The position numbers and the translations under genes were made by a program. 64,000 nucleotides of DNA from Palsa-1439 sp050015495 (GTDB lineage: Bacteria; Verrucomicrobiota; Verrucomicrobiia; Palsa-1439), in contig JBEKBH010000001.1 of the NCBI GenBank assembly GCA_050015495.1, positions 1 through 64,000 on the forward strand, given 5' to 3'. Below are positions 17,662 through 26,730 of this stretch, in pieces (positions within the stretch are counted from its first letter, which is position 1; each line of letters opens with the position of its first letter). Below the pieces are notes generated by a model that saw nothing but the letters and a program-made list of their open reading frames with translations, did not search any database and had not been told where the DNA came from.

Positions 17662-17827
17662 GCCTTGCCAAAATAGCGCCCGCCCTCTCCGAGGTCACGG
17701 AGAAAACACCGTGTCCGGCTGGCTGAGTACGTGCATTGAGATTCCTGCTTGTGCGAAGTGTGGGAGGCCGCTTGCTAACGGGCCATCATCACCGGTACAA
17801 TTCCACCATGCGGAGGATGAGGACATT

Positions 17828-19990
17828 ATGCTGGTCAATGAGGCGGAATGGCCCGCGATAGCCGCGGGCCGTATGTCATATGGGAAATGTCGGTCAATCT
17901 ATCAGTGTGTGGCGGCGGCATTGGGGCTTGCTGTGACGGGGGCGGTCGCGTTGGCACAAGGAACTTCGATGGAACAGAGCGACCCCTACCTCTGGCTGGA
18001 AGATATCCACGGTGAAAAACCGCTCGCCTGGGTCAAAGAGCAAAACGCGCGCAGTTTCCAGGTGCTGCAGGCCGACCCGCGCTACCAGAAGAACTACGAC
18101 GAAATTCTGAAGGTGTTGGACGCGCAGGACCGTATCCCCTTCGGATCGCTGAAACAGAATTATGTCTTCAATTTCTGGCAGGACGCGGCCAACCCAAAGG
18201 GCATTTGGCGCCGCACCACCATCGCCGATTACCAAACCGCGAACCCCAAATGGGAGACCCTCCTCGACATCGACAAACTCTCGAAGGACGAGGGCAAACA
18301 CTGGGTGTTCAAGGGCGCGGGCTGCACCCCCGATCTCAAGCGCTGTCTCGTCGCACTGTCGCCCGGCGGCGGCGACGCAACCGTCGTGCGCGAATTTGAC
18401 CTGCCATCATTGAGTTTCGTGAAAGACGGCTTTGCGCTCACCGAAGCGAAATCCTCCACCGCCTGGGTCGACAACGACACGGTCTTGGTCACCACCGATT
18501 TCGGCAAAGGCTCCCTGACGACCAGCGGCTATCCCCGCATCGCGAAAATATGGCGGCGCGGTGAACCGCTGGCCGCCGCAAAGACGGTTTTTGAGGGCAA
18601 GGAAACGGATGTTGGCGTATGGGTCTCATCGTTTCAAGGCCCCGACGGCACGATGCCGTTGATCGAAGACAGGCCCAGCTTCTTCGAAGCCGAATATTAC
18701 ACGCTCCTGACGGATCATACCGCGACCATCAAAATTCCTCTGCCCCTGTCGGCTGACGTGGACGGCCTCACCAAGGGCCAGTTGATCGCCACCCTGCGCA
18801 AGGACTGGGCACAGCAGCAAGGCCAGACGCCCATCCCGAAAGGCTCGCTGATCGCGTTCCCGCTACGCTCCTACCTGCGGACGCGCACCTTCTCGCCGGC
18901 GAAAGTACTCTTCACGCCCGACGCCCGTAGTTCGATCGAAGAGGTTGAAACCGGTCGGGACGCCGTCTACGCCGCGATCTTCCACAACGTCATCGGCAGT
19001 GTCCACACCTTCCGCCCAAACGGCGAAAATTGGACCGACACCAAACTCGATCTGCCCGATGGCGGGTCCGCCGGCATCGTCTCCGCCAACGATTGGGGTC
19101 CGGAAGCTGAGTTCGAGTTCCACAGCTTCCTCGTGCCGCCGACGCTCTATCACGACGACGGCAGAGACAAACCAGGAGCGATCAAGTCGCTGCCGGCGCG
19201 CTTCGATGCCAGCGGCCTTGTGACCGAACAATTCGAAGCGACCTCCAAAGACGGGACCAGGATCCCGTATTTCGTCGTGCGCCAGAAGGATGCCAAAGGC
19301 CCACGCCCGACCGTGCTCTCTGGTTATGGCGGATTCCAAATTGCGATGACGCCCAGCTACTCCCCCAATTTCGGCAAGCTGTGGCTGACCCAGGGCGGCA
19401 CGTACGTCCTCGCCAATATCCGCGGCGGCGGCGAATTCGGCCCATCTTGGCACGATCAGGCCCTTACCACCAACCGTCAGAAGGCCTTCGACGACTTCGA
19501 AGCCGTGGCCGAAGACCTCGAAAAACGCGGGCTCACCACACCCAGGCAGTTGGGAATCATGGGCGGCTCGAATGGCGGTCTGCTGGTTTCCAGCGTGATG
19601 ACGCAGCGCCCCGACCTTCTGGGCGCGGTCGTCTGTCAGGTGCCGCTGATCGACATGATCCGCTACACCCGGATCGGCGCGGGCGCCTCTTGGGAAGCCG
19701 AGTACGGCGATCCGTCCGATCCCAAGATGCGCGAGTACATCCTTACGTATTCGCCCTATCAGAACGTGAGCGCGGACAAGAAATATCCGCCCGTCCTCTT
19801 CGTCACGGCCACGAGCGACGACCGTGTCACGCCCGTCCATGCGCGTAAAATGGCCGCAAAGATGGAAGCCCAGGGCCACGACGTTCTCTTCTATGAGAAC
19901 ACGGAAGGCGGCCATGCCGCAGCCGCCGACCATCGCCAGGCTGCCGAAATGTGGGCGCTGTCGTTCGTCTTTCTGGCGCAGAAGCTCTAG
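17828..19990 (+). CDS. prolyl oligopeptidase family serine protease (S9A), probably exported
   Basis: The protein of about 720 residues has the S9A propeller and hydrolase domains. The N-terminal family motif DPYLWLED is present, and the catalytic triad is visible as serine in MGGSNGGLL, aspartate in SDDRVTPVHARK and histidine in EGGHAAA. A hydrophobic stretch (VAAALGLAVTGAVALA, then QG) forms a signal peptide, so it likely acts in the periplasm on proline-containing peptides. ATG at 17828 was chosen because GGAGGATGAGG lies just upstream; ATG at 17873 would give a shorter signal peptide and is possible. Confidence 0.88.
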   Translation: MLVNEAEWPAIAAGRMSYGKCRSIYQCVAAALGLAVTGAVALAQGTSMEQSDPYLWLEDIHGEKPLAWVKEQNARSFQVLQADPRYQKNYDEILKVLDAQDRIPFGSLKQNYVFNFWQDAANPKGIWRRTTIADYQTANPKWETLLDIDKLSKDEGKHWVFKGAGCTPDLKRCLVALSPGGGDATVVREFDLPSLSFVKDGFALTEAKSSTAWVDNDTVLVTTDFGKGSLTTSGYPRIAKIWRRGEPLAAAKTVFEGKETDVGVWVSSFQGPDGTMPLIEDRPSFFEAEYYTLLTDHTATIKIPLPLSADVDGLTKGQLIATLRKDWAQQQGQTPIPKGSLIAFPLRSYLRTRTFSPAKVLFTPDARSSIEEVETGRDAVYAAIFHNVIGSVHTFRPNGENWTDTKLDLPDGGSAGIVSANDWGPEAEFEFHSFLVPPTLYHDDGRDKPGAIKSLPARFDASGLVTEQFEATSKDGTRIPYFVVRQKDAKGPRPTVLSGYGGFQIAMTPSYSPNFGKLWLTQGGTYVLANIRGGGEFGPSWHDQALTTNRQKAFDDFEAVAEDLEKRGLTTPRQLGIMGGSNGGLLVSSVMTQRPDLLGAVVCQVPLIDMIRYTRIGAGASWEAEYGDPSDPKMREYILTYSPYQNVSADKKYPPVLFVTATSDDRVTPVHARKMAAKMEAQGHDVLFYENTEGGHAAAADHRQAAEMWALSFVFLAQKL

Positions 19991-20055
19991 GATGAAATGG
20001 TGATCGACGGCCTCACCGCTTCCGCATCCAACCAGCCGCCAGCGAACGCCGTCCA

Positions 20056-20084
20056 TTGACAACACGCGCCGTTTTGTGTCTATT
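20056..20084 (+). promoter_or_regulatory. sigma-70 type promoter of dapL
   Basis: A perfect -35 box TTGACA (20056-20061) and a -10-like TCTATT (20079-20084) are separated by exactly 17 bases. The dapL ATG begins only 11 bases after the -10 box, which would leave a leader of a few bases and no ribosome site. Confidence 0.5.
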
Positions 20085-20094
20085 CGATTCGCCC

Positions 20095-21351
20095 ATGACC
20101 GAATCGTACATACAACAATTGTTGGCCGAGCGCATTGGCGGGAAGTCGTTCGGCAAAAGCACCGCCATCTACAAATTTGAAAAAATCAAACGCGCCAAAC
20201 GCGCCGCCCTCGAAGCGCATCCGCATGGGGAGCTGATCGACCTCGGCGTTGGCGAGCCGGATGAAATGGCGTTACCGCTCAGCGTGCGCGCCCTGTCGGA
20301 AGAAGCGCAGAAACCCGAGAATCGCGGCTATGCGGACAATGGCGGCCCCGACTACCGGCGCGCGGCGGCGCAGTGGATGGAACGCGTGTTCGGCGTGAAA
20401 GGTCTCGATCCCGACACGGAGATTGTCCACAGCATCGGGAGCAAAGCCGCATTGTCAATCCTGCCGGCGACCATGATCAATCCCGGCGACGTGGCCATTA
20501 TGACCGTGCCCGGTTATCCCGTGTTTGGCACGCATGCGACGTGGTATGGTGGCGAGGTCTACAATCTCCCCCTGACCGAGGCGAATGAGTTTCTTCCCGA
20601 CCTCGATTCCATTCCCCGCGACGTGCTCAAACGCGCGAAGGCCATCGTGCTCAATTACCCGAACAACCCGACGGGCGCGAGCGCGACCCCGGAGTTTTTT
20701 GCGCACGCGGTCGAGTTCGCCCGCAAGAACAAACTCGTCATCATCTCGGACGCGGCGTACGGCGCTCTCGTGTTCGACGGTAAACCGTTGTCGATTCTGT
20801 CCGTGCCCGGCGCCCGGGACGTGGCCATCGAGTTGCATTCCATGAGCAAGGCGTTCAACATGACGGGTTGGCGGCTGGGCTTCGTGTGCGGCAATCCCCT
20901 GCTCGTCGCGGCCTACGGCAACGTCAAGGACAACACCGATAGCGGCCAATTCCTGGCGATCCAGAAAGCCTGCGCAGCGACGCTGGACCATCCGGAGATC
21001 ACCGCGAAAATCGCCGCCAAATATTCCCGGCGCATGGACCTGCTGGTCGCGTCCTTGCGCAAATTCGGGTTCCAGGCGACGAAGCCGAAGGCCTCCTTCT
21101 ACCTGTACGTGCGCGCGCCCAGCGCCGTCGCGGACAGTGACGGCCATCGGACAGGATTCAAATCGGCGGAAGACGTGTCGCAATGGTTGATCACGCAGAA
21201 GCTGATCTCGACCGTGCCTTGGGATGATGTGGGGCCCTACCTGCGGCTTTCGGTGACGTTTGTGGCCAAAGGCGAGTCCGACGAGCGCCGCGTCGTCGCC
21301 GAAATCGACAAACGCTTCGCCGGCCTGAAGTTCGAGTTCGCGCGCCGATGA
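20095..21351 (+). CDS. dapL: LL-diaminopimelate aminotransferase
   Basis: The 418-residue class I aminotransferase begins MTESYIQQLLAERIGGKSFG and has IDLGVGEPDEMA, NYPNNPTGA, SDAAYGALVF and the PLP-lysine motif HSMSKAFNMTGWRLGF. These are features of DapL, which converts tetrahydrodipicolinate directly to LL-diaminopimelate and bypasses the succinylase or acetylase steps. DapL is known in chlamydiae, verrucomicrobia and plants. dapA, dapB and lysA are also in the window and no dapD, dapC or dapE, which fits this route. ATG at 20095 is preferred over an upstream TTG, which is the -35 box. Confidence 0.88.
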   Translation: MTESYIQQLLAERIGGKSFGKSTAIYKFEKIKRAKRAALEAHPHGELIDLGVGEPDEMALPLSVRALSEEAQKPENRGYADNGGPDYRRAAAQWMERVFGVKGLDPDTEIVHSIGSKAALSILPATMINPGDVAIMTVPGYPVFGTHATWYGGEVYNLPLTEANEFLPDLDSIPRDVLKRAKAIVLNYPNNPTGASATPEFFAHAVEFARKNKLVIISDAAYGALVFDGKPLSILSVPGARDVAIELHSMSKAFNMTGWRLGFVCGNPLLVAAYGNVKDNTDSGQFLAIQKACAATLDHPEITAKIAAKYSRRMDLLVASLRKFGFQATKPKASFYLYVRAPSAVADSDGHRTGFKSAEDVSQWLITQKLISTVPWDDVGPYLRLSVTFVAKGESDERRVVAEIDKRFAGLKFEFARR

Positions 21352-21749
21352 ACGAACCGCCGGATAAGTCCGCTTCGCAGCCCGACGCCGTCGATTTCTA
21401 CGTCACCGAGTTCCAACGGCGGTTCCGCCATTTCGAGGCGGCCCGTCAGGCGGAGCTACGCCACATGAAACACGATTTCGTCGGTCGGATGGTCAGCGAC
21501 TACGTCGCGCTCGGCGACAAGGTCGCCTATGATTGCATGATGCAGGGGATGTTGAAGGAAGACGAGCGCGACAAATTGGAGATCGATCCGCAGTTCACCA
21601 GGGCATGGCGCATCTTCGTGGATCTCTGTTGGTTGAAACGGAAACTGGCCCGTGCAGCGCTCGTCCTCGGGGCCATTGTTTTTCTTCTGTTGGCCGTGGT
21701 GCTGGTCTTTTGGGCAATGCCGTACCTCGCCGGTCCGAAGGCCAGGTGA
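21348..21749 (+). CDS. small hypothetical protein with one C-terminal membrane segment
   Basis: The 133-residue protein starts inside the dapL stop codon (ATGA overlap), so the two are co-translated. The first 100 residues are hydrophilic and helical (VDFYVTEFQRRFRHFEAARQ); residues about 103-126 form a membrane helix (AALVLGAIVFLLLAVVLVFW). No family is recognised. The tail-anchored layout and the link with dapL could suggest a role near peptidoglycan precursor synthesis, but that is only an inference from position. Confidence 0.7.
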   Translation: MNEPPDKSASQPDAVDFYVTEFQRRFRHFEAARQAELRHMKHDFVGRMVSDYVALGDKVAYDCMMQGMLKEDERDKLEIDPQFTRAWRIFVDLCWLKRKLARAALVLGAIVFLLLAVVLVFWAMPYLAGPKAR

Positions 21750-21757
21750 CGAGCCAA

Positions 21758-22558
21758 TCACCGAAAGCTCTGCCCTTCACCGGGAAACTCTCCCGACTCG
21801 ACTTCGCCCTTGTAGGCCGCGAACGCTTTGCGCATTTCTTCGGAGAGGTTCGCGTAGCGTTTGACGTGCTTGGGCGTGAACCGGGTGAACAGGCCGAGCA
21901 TGTCGTTGCTCACGAGGATCTGGCCATCGCAATGTAACCCCGCGCCGATGCCCAGAGTCGGCACCGAGACCGACTTCGTCACCTGTTCGGCCACCGTGGT
22001 GGCGGTGCCTTCAATGACCATCGCAAACACGCCGGCCTCCTCCAGCGCTTTGGCGTCCCGCAACATTCGCTCCGCGGATTGCGGCGTGCGGCCCTGAATC
22101 TTGTAGCCACCCGTTTCAAGGATCGATTGCGGCAACAACCCGATATGGCCCAGAACCGGGATCCCGTCTCCCACCAGCGCGCGGACCTGCTCGATAATCG
22201 GTTCGCCGCCTTCGAGCTTGACCGCCTCGGCCCCGGCCTGGATGAAACGGCCCGCGTTCTCCAACGCCGTGTCCACCGTCGCATACGTCATAAATGGCAT
22301 GTCCGCCACCAGTAGCGCCCGGGGTTTGGCGCGCGCGACGGCCTTCGTATGGTGAACCATCTCGTCCATCGTGACGGGCAGGGTGTTCTCATATCCAAGC
22401 ACGGCCATGCCGAGCGAATCGCCCACCAGGATCATTTGGATGCCCACTTCGTCCATGATCTTCGCCGTAAAATAATCGTAAGCGGTCAGCACCGAGATCT
22501 TTTGGCCGCGCTGTTTCATCTCGCGCAACGTGTGGATATTGATCTTGGGCTCGCTCAT
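21758..22558 (-). CDS. panB: 3-methyl-2-oxobutanoate hydroxymethyltransferase
   Basis: The 266-residue protein starts MSEPKINIHTLREMKQRGQK and contains VLTAYDYFTAKIMDEVG, VGDSLGMAVLGYENTLPVT and GIPVLGHIGLLPQS, the conserved metal and substrate blocks of ketopantoate hydroxymethyltransferase. It forms ketopantoate from 2-oxoisovalerate and methylene-THF. ATG at 22558 has GGTGA upstream; an open frame further upstream is shadow sequence inside folK. It is the last gene of the operon dapA-dapB-lipoprotein-folK-panB, 7 bases after folK. Confidence 0.93.
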   Translation of the reverse strand: MSEPKINIHTLREMKQRGQKISVLTAYDYFTAKIMDEVGIQMILVGDSLGMAVLGYENTLPVTMDEMVHHTKAVARAKPRALLVADMPFMTYATVDTALENAGRFIQAGAEAVKLEGGEPIIEQVRALVGDGIPVLGHIGLLPQSILETGGYKIQGRTPQSAERMLRDAKALEEAGVFAMVIEGTATTVAEQVTKSVSVPTLGIGAGLHCDGQILVSNDMLGLFTRFTPKHVKRYANLSEEMRKAFAAYKGEVESGEFPGEGQSFR

Positions 22559-22565
22559 GATGGAT

Positions 22566-23066
22566 TCACCAATCCTGCTGGACGAATCTAACCTGTCCGT
22601 CCGCCGCTGGCAACTCGCGCAAGAGCATCCGCACGGTCTTTCCCGTGCCTCGAATGGGCATCTCCGGCCGAATGGTCGACAGCGGCAGCAACACAAACCG
22701 CCGCCCGGCCAGTCGCGGATGCGGGACCACGAGATCCTTCTCCAGAATCTCCTTCTCGCCGAAATAGAGTATGTCGATGTCGATCGTACGCGCCGCGTTC
22801 TTCGGCAGGTCGCGGTCGCGTCCGTGGGCCACTTCGTAGGCCGTAGTCTTCTTCAGCAACGTCTTCGGCGCTCCGGTAAACTCGATTTCCAGAACGGCGT
22901 TCAGGAATCGCGGCGAATTGGGCGGACAACCGACCGGTTCCGTCTCGTACAACGGCGAGGCGATGTGCCAGCCCTCTGGCGACAGGCTCAACAAGTACGC
23001 TTTCGCCTGCTGCAAGTGCGGCAAGCGCTCGCCCAGGTTCGAGCCGAGCCCGAGGCCGACCTTCAT
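22566..23066 (-). CDS. folK: 2-amino-4-hydroxy-6-hydroxymethyldihydropteridine pyrophosphokinase
   Basis: The 166-residue protein opens MKVGLGLGSNLGERLPHLQQA, the HPPK signature, and has SPLYETEPVG, FLNAVLEIE, RDLPKNAARTIDIDILYFG (the catalytic and metal-binding block) and VPHPRLAGRRFVLLPL. It activates the pterin precursor of folate. The start at 23066 overlaps the upstream lipoprotein gene by 4 bases. Folate is needed by PanB and MetH, both encoded nearby, which gives metabolic sense to its place in the operon. Confidence 0.93.
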   Translation of the reverse strand: MKVGLGLGSNLGERLPHLQQAKAYLLSLSPEGWHIASPLYETEPVGCPPNSPRFLNAVLEIEFTGAPKTLLKKTTAYEVAHGRDRDLPKNAARTIDIDILYFGEKEILEKDLVVPHPRLAGRRFVLLPLSTIRPEMPIRGTGKTVRMLLRELPAADGQVRFVQQDW

Positions 23067-23530
23067 GGCTGGGTACCAGTCGTCGCTCGCGGACGCACCA
23101 CAATCACGCGTCCCATGATGAGCCACGAAGTGTCCGACTGCTGGCAAATCTCATCCAATAATCGCGCGGACGTGATGTTCTTCCGACGGACGGTGATCCG
23201 TGCCGGACTCGGCACCGAAGCGGCGAGAGGCGCACTCGGGGAGGCAGCCGGTTGGGCCGGCCGCGATGTAAAGACCAGCGGGTGCGAGATCGCGTACCGG
23301 AAATCGAACCGCTGCGCGTGACTGTTAAGACTGGCCTTGTGCCAGGCCTTGACGGCGTCTTCGAGGGACTTGTTCTCGATGTCGATCTCCGGAATGACGG
23401 TTTGATCGAGCGACTTCTGGATGTCGGGCGCTCGTGGACTGGACGACGGCAATTCGTTGCGTTCCCGGTGCGTCGCGCACGACGAACAGACCGCGACCGC
23501 CACGCAGGCGATGATCAGCGTTTGTTTCAC
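23063..23530 (-). CDS. lipoprotein with a secretin-STN-like domain, unknown function
   Basis: The 155-residue protein starts with GTG preceded by GGGGAG. Its N-terminus (MKQTLIIACVAVAVCSSCA) is a lipoprotein-type signal with candidate lipidation cysteines at 15 and 18. The mature part holds IDIENKSLEDAVKAWHKASLN, then RITVRRKNITSARLLDEIC and SWLIMGRVIVVRP, the alternating beta-alpha-beta rhythm of STN/secretin N-domains; this is a resemblance, not a firm match. It sits between dapB (24 bases) and folK (4-base overlap), an odd location for an envelope protein. Confidence 0.7.
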   Translation of the reverse strand: MKQTLIIACVAVAVCSSCATHRERNELPSSSPRAPDIQKSLDQTVIPEIDIENKSLEDAVKAWHKASLNSHAQRFDFRYAISHPLVFTSRPAQPAASPSAPLAASVPSPARITVRRKNITSARLLDEICQQSDTSWLIMGRVIVVRPRATTGTQP

Positions 23531-23554
23531 AAGGCGGCGCTCCCCATGGATTGG

Positions 23555-24235
23555 CTAGCGCAGCCCCAACACGTCTTGCATGTCATAGAGCCCTGGCGGT
23601 TGGTTGACGACCCACTTGGCCGCACGCAGCGCACCACGCGCAAATGTCTCGCGACTGCTCGCGCGATGGGTCAACTCGAGGCGCTCGCCCGCGGTGCCGA
23701 ACGTGACCGTGTGGTCACCAACGACATCGCCAATGCGCAACGCATGCGCCGGCGCCTCTTTCCCGCGCACCTGCTTCAACACTTCTTGAAGCCTCTTCGC
23801 CGTGCCGCTGGGCGCATCCTTCTTGGCCGTGTGGTGCGTCTCGACAACCTCGGCTTCCCATTGGGGTCCCACGATCTCGGCAACCTTCTGGGTGATCCAA
23901 AACAATGTGTTCACGCCCGTGCTGAAATTGGCCGACCAGACGATCGGGATGACCTTCGTCAACGCCCGCACGGCCGCCTTCTCAGCGTCACTGTGGCCAG
24001 TGGTGCCGATGACCAGCGCCTTCTTGTGATCCGCGGCGATCTTCGCCACCGCCGCCGTCGCCTCACGCACGGAGAAATCAATGACGACATCGCCCGTCTC
24101 GATGATTTTCGCGAGGTCGTCGCCTTGATCGATCTCCCCCGCCAACCGAAGTTGCAAGTCGCTCGACACCGCGTTCACGAGGGCCCGGCCCATGCGGCCT
24201 TTGGCGCCGCAGATGATGATATTGACCGGGCTCAC
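23555..24235 (-). CDS. dapB: 4-hydroxy-tetrahydrodipicolinate reductase
   Basis: The 226-residue protein uses a GTG start that overlaps the dapA stop by 4 bases. The nucleotide-binding motif is ICGAKGRMG, followed by VIDFSVREAT, VIGTTGHS, SANFSTGVN and the signature ETHHTAKKDAPSGTA with the catalytic histidine and substrate lysine. It reduces the DapA product to tetrahydrodipicolinate, the substrate of DapL encoded at 20095. At 226 residues it is at the short end of the family (240-270) but no motif is missing. Confidence 0.93.
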   Translation of the reverse strand: MSPVNIIICGAKGRMGRALVNAVSSDLQLRLAGEIDQGDDLAKIIETGDVVIDFSVREATAAVAKIAADHKKALVIGTTGHSDAEKAAVRALTKVIPIVWSANFSTGVNTLFWITQKVAEIVGPQWEAEVVETHHTAKKDAPSGTAKRLQEVLKQVRGKEAPAHALRIGDVVGDHTVTFGTAGERLELTHRASSRETFARGALRAAKWVVNQPPGLYDMQDVLGLR

Positions 24236-25119
24236 GCTTTCACCAAGCCGAGGGCTTGCAGCGTCTTCTTCAGTTGCGCGCGGTTGGCGTCGGTCATCGG
24301 CACGAGCGGCAGTCGATACGTCTCTTCGATCAATCCCATCATCGCCATCGCGGCCTTGACAGGAACCGGGTTGGTCTCGATGAACAAATCCTTAAACAGC
24401 GGGAAAAGCTTCGCATGGATGCGGCCCGCCCGCTCAAAATCGCCTTTCAGCGCCGCGTGGGTCATCTCCGTCACCTCGCGTGGGATGACGTTGGATACGA
24501 CGCTGATCACGCCGACCGCCCCCACGCTCATCATCGGTAACGTCAACGAATCGTCGCCCGAGACAATGCAAAATTCGCGGTCGACCATCCCGCGCAACTG
24601 ACTGACCCGATCCACCACGCCCGTGGCTTCCTTGAGCCCGACGATGTACTGCGGCAAATCGCGACGCAACCGCGCGATCGTGTCATTCGAGATGTCCACG
24701 CCGCAACGCCCAGGGATGTTGTAGAGAATCAGCGGGATCTCGGCGGCCTCGGCGATGGCGCGGAAATGCGCGTACAACCCCGCCTGGGACGGTTTGTTGT
24801 AATACGGCGCCACCTGCAGCGACGCGTCGGCCCCGACCTTTTTCGCGTACTGGGTCATGAAAATCGCTTCATCGGTCGAGTTCGAGCCTGTGCCCGCGAT
24901 CACTTTGCACCGTTTGGCGGCGAATTTCACCACGAGTTCGATGACGTGATTGTGTTCCTCGTGGTCGAGCGTCGGCGACTCGCCCGTCGTTCCGCACGGA
25001 ACAAGACCGTCGATGCCCGCCGCGATCTGCTGCTCCACAATCTGGCGCAGCCGCGGCTCGTCGACTTTCCCGTCCCGGGTGAACGGCGTTACCAATGCTG
25101 TGTGTGTGCCGGTAAACAT
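24232..25119 (-). CDS. dapA: 4-hydroxy-tetrahydrodipicolinate synthase
   Basis: The 295-residue TIM-barrel protein has GTHTALVTPFT at its start, PCGTTGESPTL (substrate loop), APYYNKPSQAGLYAHF, LYNIPGRCG (catalytic tyrosine) and VGLKEATG (Schiff-base lysine). It condenses pyruvate with aspartate semialdehyde, the committed step of lysine and diaminopimelate synthesis. It heads a five-gene minus-strand operon (dapA, dapB, lipoprotein, folK, panB). Its promoter should lie just upstream of 25119, in a repeat-rich gap. Confidence 0.95.
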   Translation of the reverse strand: MFTGTHTALVTPFTRDGKVDEPRLRQIVEQQIAAGIDGLVPCGTTGESPTLDHEEHNHVIELVVKFAAKRCKVIAGTGSNSTDEAIFMTQYAKKVGADASLQVAPYYNKPSQAGLYAHFRAIAEAAEIPLILYNIPGRCGVDISNDTIARLRRDLPQYIVGLKEATGVVDRVSQLRGMVDREFCIVSGDDSLTLPMMSVGAVGVISVVSNVIPREVTEMTHAALKGDFERAGRIHAKLFPLFKDLFIETNPVPVKAAMAMMGLIEETYRLPLVPMTDANRAQLKKTLQALGLVKA

Positions 25120-25195
25120 AGCCGGGGTATCATAAGACCAGCCGGGGGTTTTTCAAGCGCGAAGCGCAGGCCCCATCCGTCCATCGTGCTTTCCG

Positions 25196-25221
25196 TTGTA
25201 GGCCGCGTGCCCTCACGCGGC
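25196..25221 (+). repeat. TTGTAG hairpin repeat, copy 3
   Basis: TTGTAG followed directly by a perfect 8-base-pair stem GCCGCGTG/CACGCGGC with loop CCCT. Same layout as the copies at 8222, 8392 and 44841, with an unrelated stem sequence. Confidence 0.65.
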
Positions 25222-25310
25222 GCTCGTGCCTTCCAGTTCGCCTCCCCTCGGAGGGTCGGGCTTCCGCACGACCGTTGGTTCCACACGCCCCGCCTGCCCT
25301 CTCCGCCGTC

Positions 25311-25346
25311 TCCTCGCCCCTAGGGGGAGAGGATTAAGGTGAGGGG
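25311..25346 (+). repeat. CCTCGCCCC...GGAGAGGATTAAGGTGAGGG repeat, copy 1
   Basis: A short inverted repeat (CCTCGCCCCT against AGGGGGAGAGG) is followed by ATTAAGGTGAGGGG. Near-identical copies are at 45025-45061 and, in frame, inside metH at 33304-33342. Confidence 0.7.
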
Positions 25347-25767
25347 TGCGCTTCTCCTCGTTGTGCGCCGGACTTTTACCCCGAATTCTTTTCGGGGCCC
25401 CACCGCGCACACCACCCGACCGAAGGGTCTCTTCTCGACAGCACGTGCCTGCGCGCGGGATTCCGCCTTTTGCGCCGTCAGAAATTAGGAAGATTGACGG
25501 AGCGTATGACCTGATTGATGTGACGGATCACTAGCCAGTCGCGGCTGTGGAGCGACAGAGGCCGCGCGGGGAGCCAATACGCGGTGATTGCAGAACCAGT
25601 GTGTCGAGCGCGCTTTGCTGATTGTGTCTTACTGTGCCAGCCAACGCCACTCTCAACAGCCCGTCGTTCGGGGCGCCTCGGGCGGATGCGGCCCACCAGG
25701 GCCGTGCCGCCCCGCGCTCCGTAACTTCAATAGAAGAGGGGTTAGCGATGAGGAGAAGGTAAGAGCG

Positions 25768-26730
25768 CTACTTGAGTGCTTGAAGTAGTTGAGTTTCGAG
25801 TACCTTGAAGTAGGCTTTTTTGATCAGGGTTTCGTATTGGTCGATGGGGCAGTGTCCATCTACTGTCGAAGGATCTAGTAGAGGGAGTGGAGAGTGGTAG
25901 CTAACGGCAACGTGGTTTTCGGGAAGGTCGATAGCAGTGTCAAGCTCGCCCGAATCGGCGTGGTCGGAGCCGGTAAAGTTTACAACGAACCAGACGCACC
26001 GTCCCGTAGCGTATGTTCTTAGCGACCAGACCGCGCCACTTGTAAACGTGATGTGACCCGTGGCTTCGGTTTTGTATAGGTTGTCGGGGAGACGCAGGGG
26101 TTCAATTCGAATCTGTTGGCCTGTCCGTTCGGCGTAAGCCTGGACGGATTGCTGTAGGAATTGGACAGCGAAGGATGTTGCGGGGAGTGCTTGAATATTG
26201 TCTTGGCGGTAGCTGGCTTCTTCCTGTTCTTTGGCTAGGGCTTGTGCAGCTTTGATCTGGGCCTTGAGGTTGTCGAGGGTGGCCTTCCCTTGTGATGCGT
26301 TGGTCGCAAAGGCTTCGGCCCATTCTGAAAACTCGCTTTGAATGGCGCGTATTTCCGCGTCTGATACTGCTTTGGTGAGCTGGATACGGGCGGCTTCGAG
26401 TTTTTCCTGCGACTCGCTTGCCAGGCGTGTGTTCTCTTTCTTCAGATTCTCCAGTTGGAGACCGAGTCGGTCAATCATGGCCTGAAGATGTGCCCTATCA
26501 GCCGAATTTGCCTGTCGTTCTTGTTCAGCCTGTTTTTTCGCTTGTGCGGCAAGGTTGGAGTCAACGGAATCTTTGTAGATTTCAAGGAAGCAGGCCGCAA
26601 GAGTACAGAATATGAGAAGTTTCGGGAGCCACTTCTTGCCCGGGTCGAGGTTCTTCAGTATGTGGCCATCGAGGTTGGCATAAATAAGGAGTGCAATTGC
26701 GGGGAGAAGAACCAACAGAAGGCTTCCCAT
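25768..26730 (-). CDS. membrane-anchored coiled-coil protein, unknown
   Basis: From ATG at 26730 the protein has 320 residues. Two membrane helices lie at about 2-18 and 36-52 (MGSLLLVLLPAIALLIYANL, then KLLIFCTLAACFLEIYK). Residues about 60-185 form a coiled coil rich in K, E, Q and A. A globular C-terminal part of about 130 residues has beta-rich hydrophobic stretches (GHITFTSGAVWSLRTYATG, CVWFVVNFTG). No family is recognised. The gene is clearly richer in AT than its neighbours, uses different codons, and lies in a patch bounded by repeats, so recent acquisition is likely. Confidence 0.72.
   Translation of the reverse strand: MGSLLLVLLPAIALLIYANLDGHILKNLDPGKKWLPKLLIFCTLAACFLEIYKDSVDSNLAAQAKKQAEQERQANSADRAHLQAMIDRLGLQLENLKKENTRLASESQEKLEAARIQLTKAVSDAEIRAIQSEFSEWAEAFATNASQGKATLDNLKAQIKAAQALAKEQEEASYRQDNIQALPATSFAVQFLQQSVQAYAERTGQQIRIEPLRLPDNLYKTEATGHITFTSGAVWSLRTYATGRCVWFVVNFTGSDHADSGELDTAIDLPENHVAVSYHSPLPLLDPSTVDGHCPIDQYETLIKKAYFKVLETQLLQALK

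Larger units (their letters stand above)
25120..25767. other. repeat-rich intergenic gap
   Basis: No convincing gene in 648 bases. The left part carries a TTGTAG hairpin (25196-25221) and a CCTCGCCCC repeat (25311-25346); the sequence between 25360 and 25767 is unassigned. The dapA promoter on the minus strand must lie near 25125-25170. Base composition drops in GC towards the coiled-coil gene at the right end. Confidence 0.5.
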
